From NCBI GenBank assembly GCA_027487945.1, contig JAIYCQ010000007.1:1-64000 (forward strand): 64,000 bases of DNA, read 5' to 3'. The notes beneath the pieces were generated by a model. That model saw nothing but the letters and a program-made list of their open reading frames with translations, searched no databases and was not told where the DNA came from. Positions 63,025 through 64,000 of this stretch are shown here, one piece after another. Position numbers and translations under genes: made by a program. This DNA comes from Caulobacteraceae bacterium. Its GTDB lineage: Bacteria; Pseudomonadota; Alphaproteobacteria; Caulobacterales; Caulobacteraceae. Numbering within the stretch: the stretch's first letter is position 1; every line of letters starts with the position of its first letter.

Positions 63025-63537
63025 TTACTCGGCCGAATCGTCGGCGGGCGGCTTCGCAGCGGCCAGCGACTTCAGCAGGTCGGGGTCCTTCAGAACCTTG
63101 TCGAGCAGGCCCTGGGCGCCGTCCTTGCCGTCCATGTAGAGCATCAGGTCGTTGAGTTGCTGACGAGCCTCGAGAAGCTTGGCCAGGGCCGGGACCTTCT
63201 TGGCGACCGCGCCGGGCGAGAAGTCGTCCATCGACGAGAAGGTCATGTCGACGGCCAGCTTGCCGTCGCCCGTAAGGGTGTTGCTGACGTTGAACGCCGC
63301 CCGGGGGGCGATGCCGCGCATCTTCTGTTCGAAGTTGTCGATCGAGAAGTCCTCGAACTCGCGCTTGTCGAGCTCCTTCTTCTCGACCTGCGACTTGCCC
63401 GACAGATCGCTCATCACGCCCATGACGAAGGGCAGTTCCACCGCCTGACGCGCGTCGCCGGTGGCGACCTCGTATTCGATGTGCACACGTGGCGCGCGAT
63501 TTTCCTTGATGAAGCGCTGGCCGCTTTTGACCGCCAT
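63025..63537 (-). CDS. tssB: T6SS sheath small subunit TssB
   Basis: The 170-residue TssB is the small sheath subunit. It starts MAVKSGQRFIKENRAPRVHIEYEVATGDARQAVELPF and has MGVMSDLSGKS and the DKREFEDFSIDNFEQKM region, with the C-terminal acidic tail. A start at 63540 adds one Met. I chose 63537 because the AGGGGGA ribosome site is then 7 bases away, as for clpV. A 109-bp gap separates it from tssA, where a promoter could lie, but none is convincing. Confidence 0.93.
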   Translation of the reverse strand: MAVKSGQRFIKENRAPRVHIEYEVATGDARQAVELPFVMGVMSDLSGKSQVEKKELDKREFEDFSIDNFEQKMRGIAPRAAFNVSNTLTGDGKLAVDMTFSSMDDFSPGAVAKKVPALAKLLEARQQLNDLMLYMDGKDGAQGLLDKVLKDPDLLKSLAAAKPPADDSAE

Positions 63538-63646
63538 CATAGTCCCCCTGTGCGCATACCCACGTCGCCTGAACGACGATCCGCGGATACAGTTCATCGA
63601 CCGTGGATATCAACCGTAGAGCAAGAGTCGCGGTTTCTCAAAGCGT

Positions 63647-64000
63647 TCAATCGTCGTCGTTACCGGAATCGCGCTCCTCATCGACCTCGCTCCGCATAAG
63701 CACGCGACGGGCGTCGGACAGACTGTCGGGGGCGATATCTTGGAGCACCGTAAGGAAATCGAGAGTGACCCACGCCCGCGCCCGCTTCAGGGCCAGCGGC
63801 ACCGGGCTCGCCGGCTCATGGCGGGCGTAGTAGGCGCAGATCGCGTCCAGCGCCCTTACAACGTCATCCCTGTTGCGGATCGCTCCGGGTGCGCCGGTTA
63901 CGCCTGAGGGTGCGGGTTCGGACGAGGTGTCCCCGTCCTCTGCGTCGTCGGCCCCCGAGGGGCTGCCAATGAAGGCCCCGATAGCCTTCTGCATGCGCCG
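63647..64000 (-). CDS. tssA: T6SS cap/baseplate protein TssA, C-terminal part (5' end outside window)
   Basis: The frame is open from 64000 to the stop at 63647-63649 and gives at least 117 residues. The pattern IRNRDDVVRALDAICAYYARHEPASPVPLALKRA followed by LDFLTVLQDIAPDSL is the C-terminal TssA/ImpA domain. A linker rich in Pro, Ala, Ser and Asp precedes it. TssA starts sheath assembly. The N-terminal ImpA domain lies beyond the window. It precedes tssB in transcription order. Confidence 0.82.
   Translation of the reverse strand, partial: RRMQKAIGAFIGSPSGADDAEDGDTSSEPAPSGVTGAPGAIRNRDDVVRALDAICAYYARHEPASPVPLALKRARAWVTLDFLTVLQDIAPDSLSDARRVLMRSEVDEERDSGNDDD

Overview
The window is a high-GC, gene-dense chromosomal segment of an alphaproteobacterium, most likely from the Caulobacterales (Caulobacter/Phenylobacterium-like). 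The reasons are GTTC-N7-GTTC LexA boxes (the alphaproteobacterial SOS operator), a DUF1476 F1-ATPase zeta-subunit gene, several hybrid histidine kinases, a PurS-type purine cluster, tandem spinster-type MFS transporters, and GC-rich dispersed inverted repeats. The genus is an inference. No insertion sequence, integrase, prophage or CRISPR array was seen.

Layout. 1-6.3 kb: the end of a coiled-coil protein, a PAS/degenerate-GGDEF/EAL protein, a DUF2939 protein, two VOC-fold genes behind a LexA box, and alaS. 6.3-16.2 kb: recA with its LexA box, an H-NOX haem sensor paired with an H-NOX-associated hybrid kinase, a TauD-type dioxygenase with an RBBP9-like hydrolase, icd with a strong terminator, and a second hybrid kinase. 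16.2-24.8 kb: a class A beta-lactamase, trmJ, two DUF1254/DUF1214 genes, the formaldehyde detoxification pair frmA-fghA, rpsD and a BNR-repeat protein. 24.8-33.3 kb: a bolA / pseudo-aldo-keto reductase / grxD / thioesterase operon, a third hybrid kinase, a class C-type serine hydrolase, an M28 peptidase, a DUF3313 lipoprotein and a stand-alone CinA amidohydrolase. 33.3-40.8 kb: purine biosynthesis (purL, purQ, purS, purC, purB) interleaved with a cyclophilin, a 58-residue protein, the zeta subunit and a hypoxanthine-DNA glycosylase overlapping purB. 40.8-53.3 kb: two MFS transporters, a GST, msrPQ, radC, map, a methyltransferase, a qorB-like/HxlR pair, sfsA, a CinA N-domain protein and tRNA-Leu(UAA).

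53.3-64 kb is a type VI secretion locus, all on the minus strand: tssA (cut by the window end), tssB, tssC, hcp, tagJ, tssE, tssF, tssG, clpV and a GH19 muramidase/chitinase-fold gene directly after clpV. It begins 23 bp from tRNA-Leu. The membrane complex, TssK, VgrG and PAAR genes are not in the window and would be expected beyond 64 kb.

The points most worth following up are: the signal-less GH19 enzyme at the end of the T6SS operon with no visible immunity gene; the aldo-keto-reductase-like protein that has lost its whole catalytic tetrad but sits inside the BolA/Grx4 operon; the LexA box in front of the VOC gene pair; the hairpin that spans the purB start and Shine-Dalgarno region; the glycosylase/purB overlap; and three families of inverted-repeat elements between genes.
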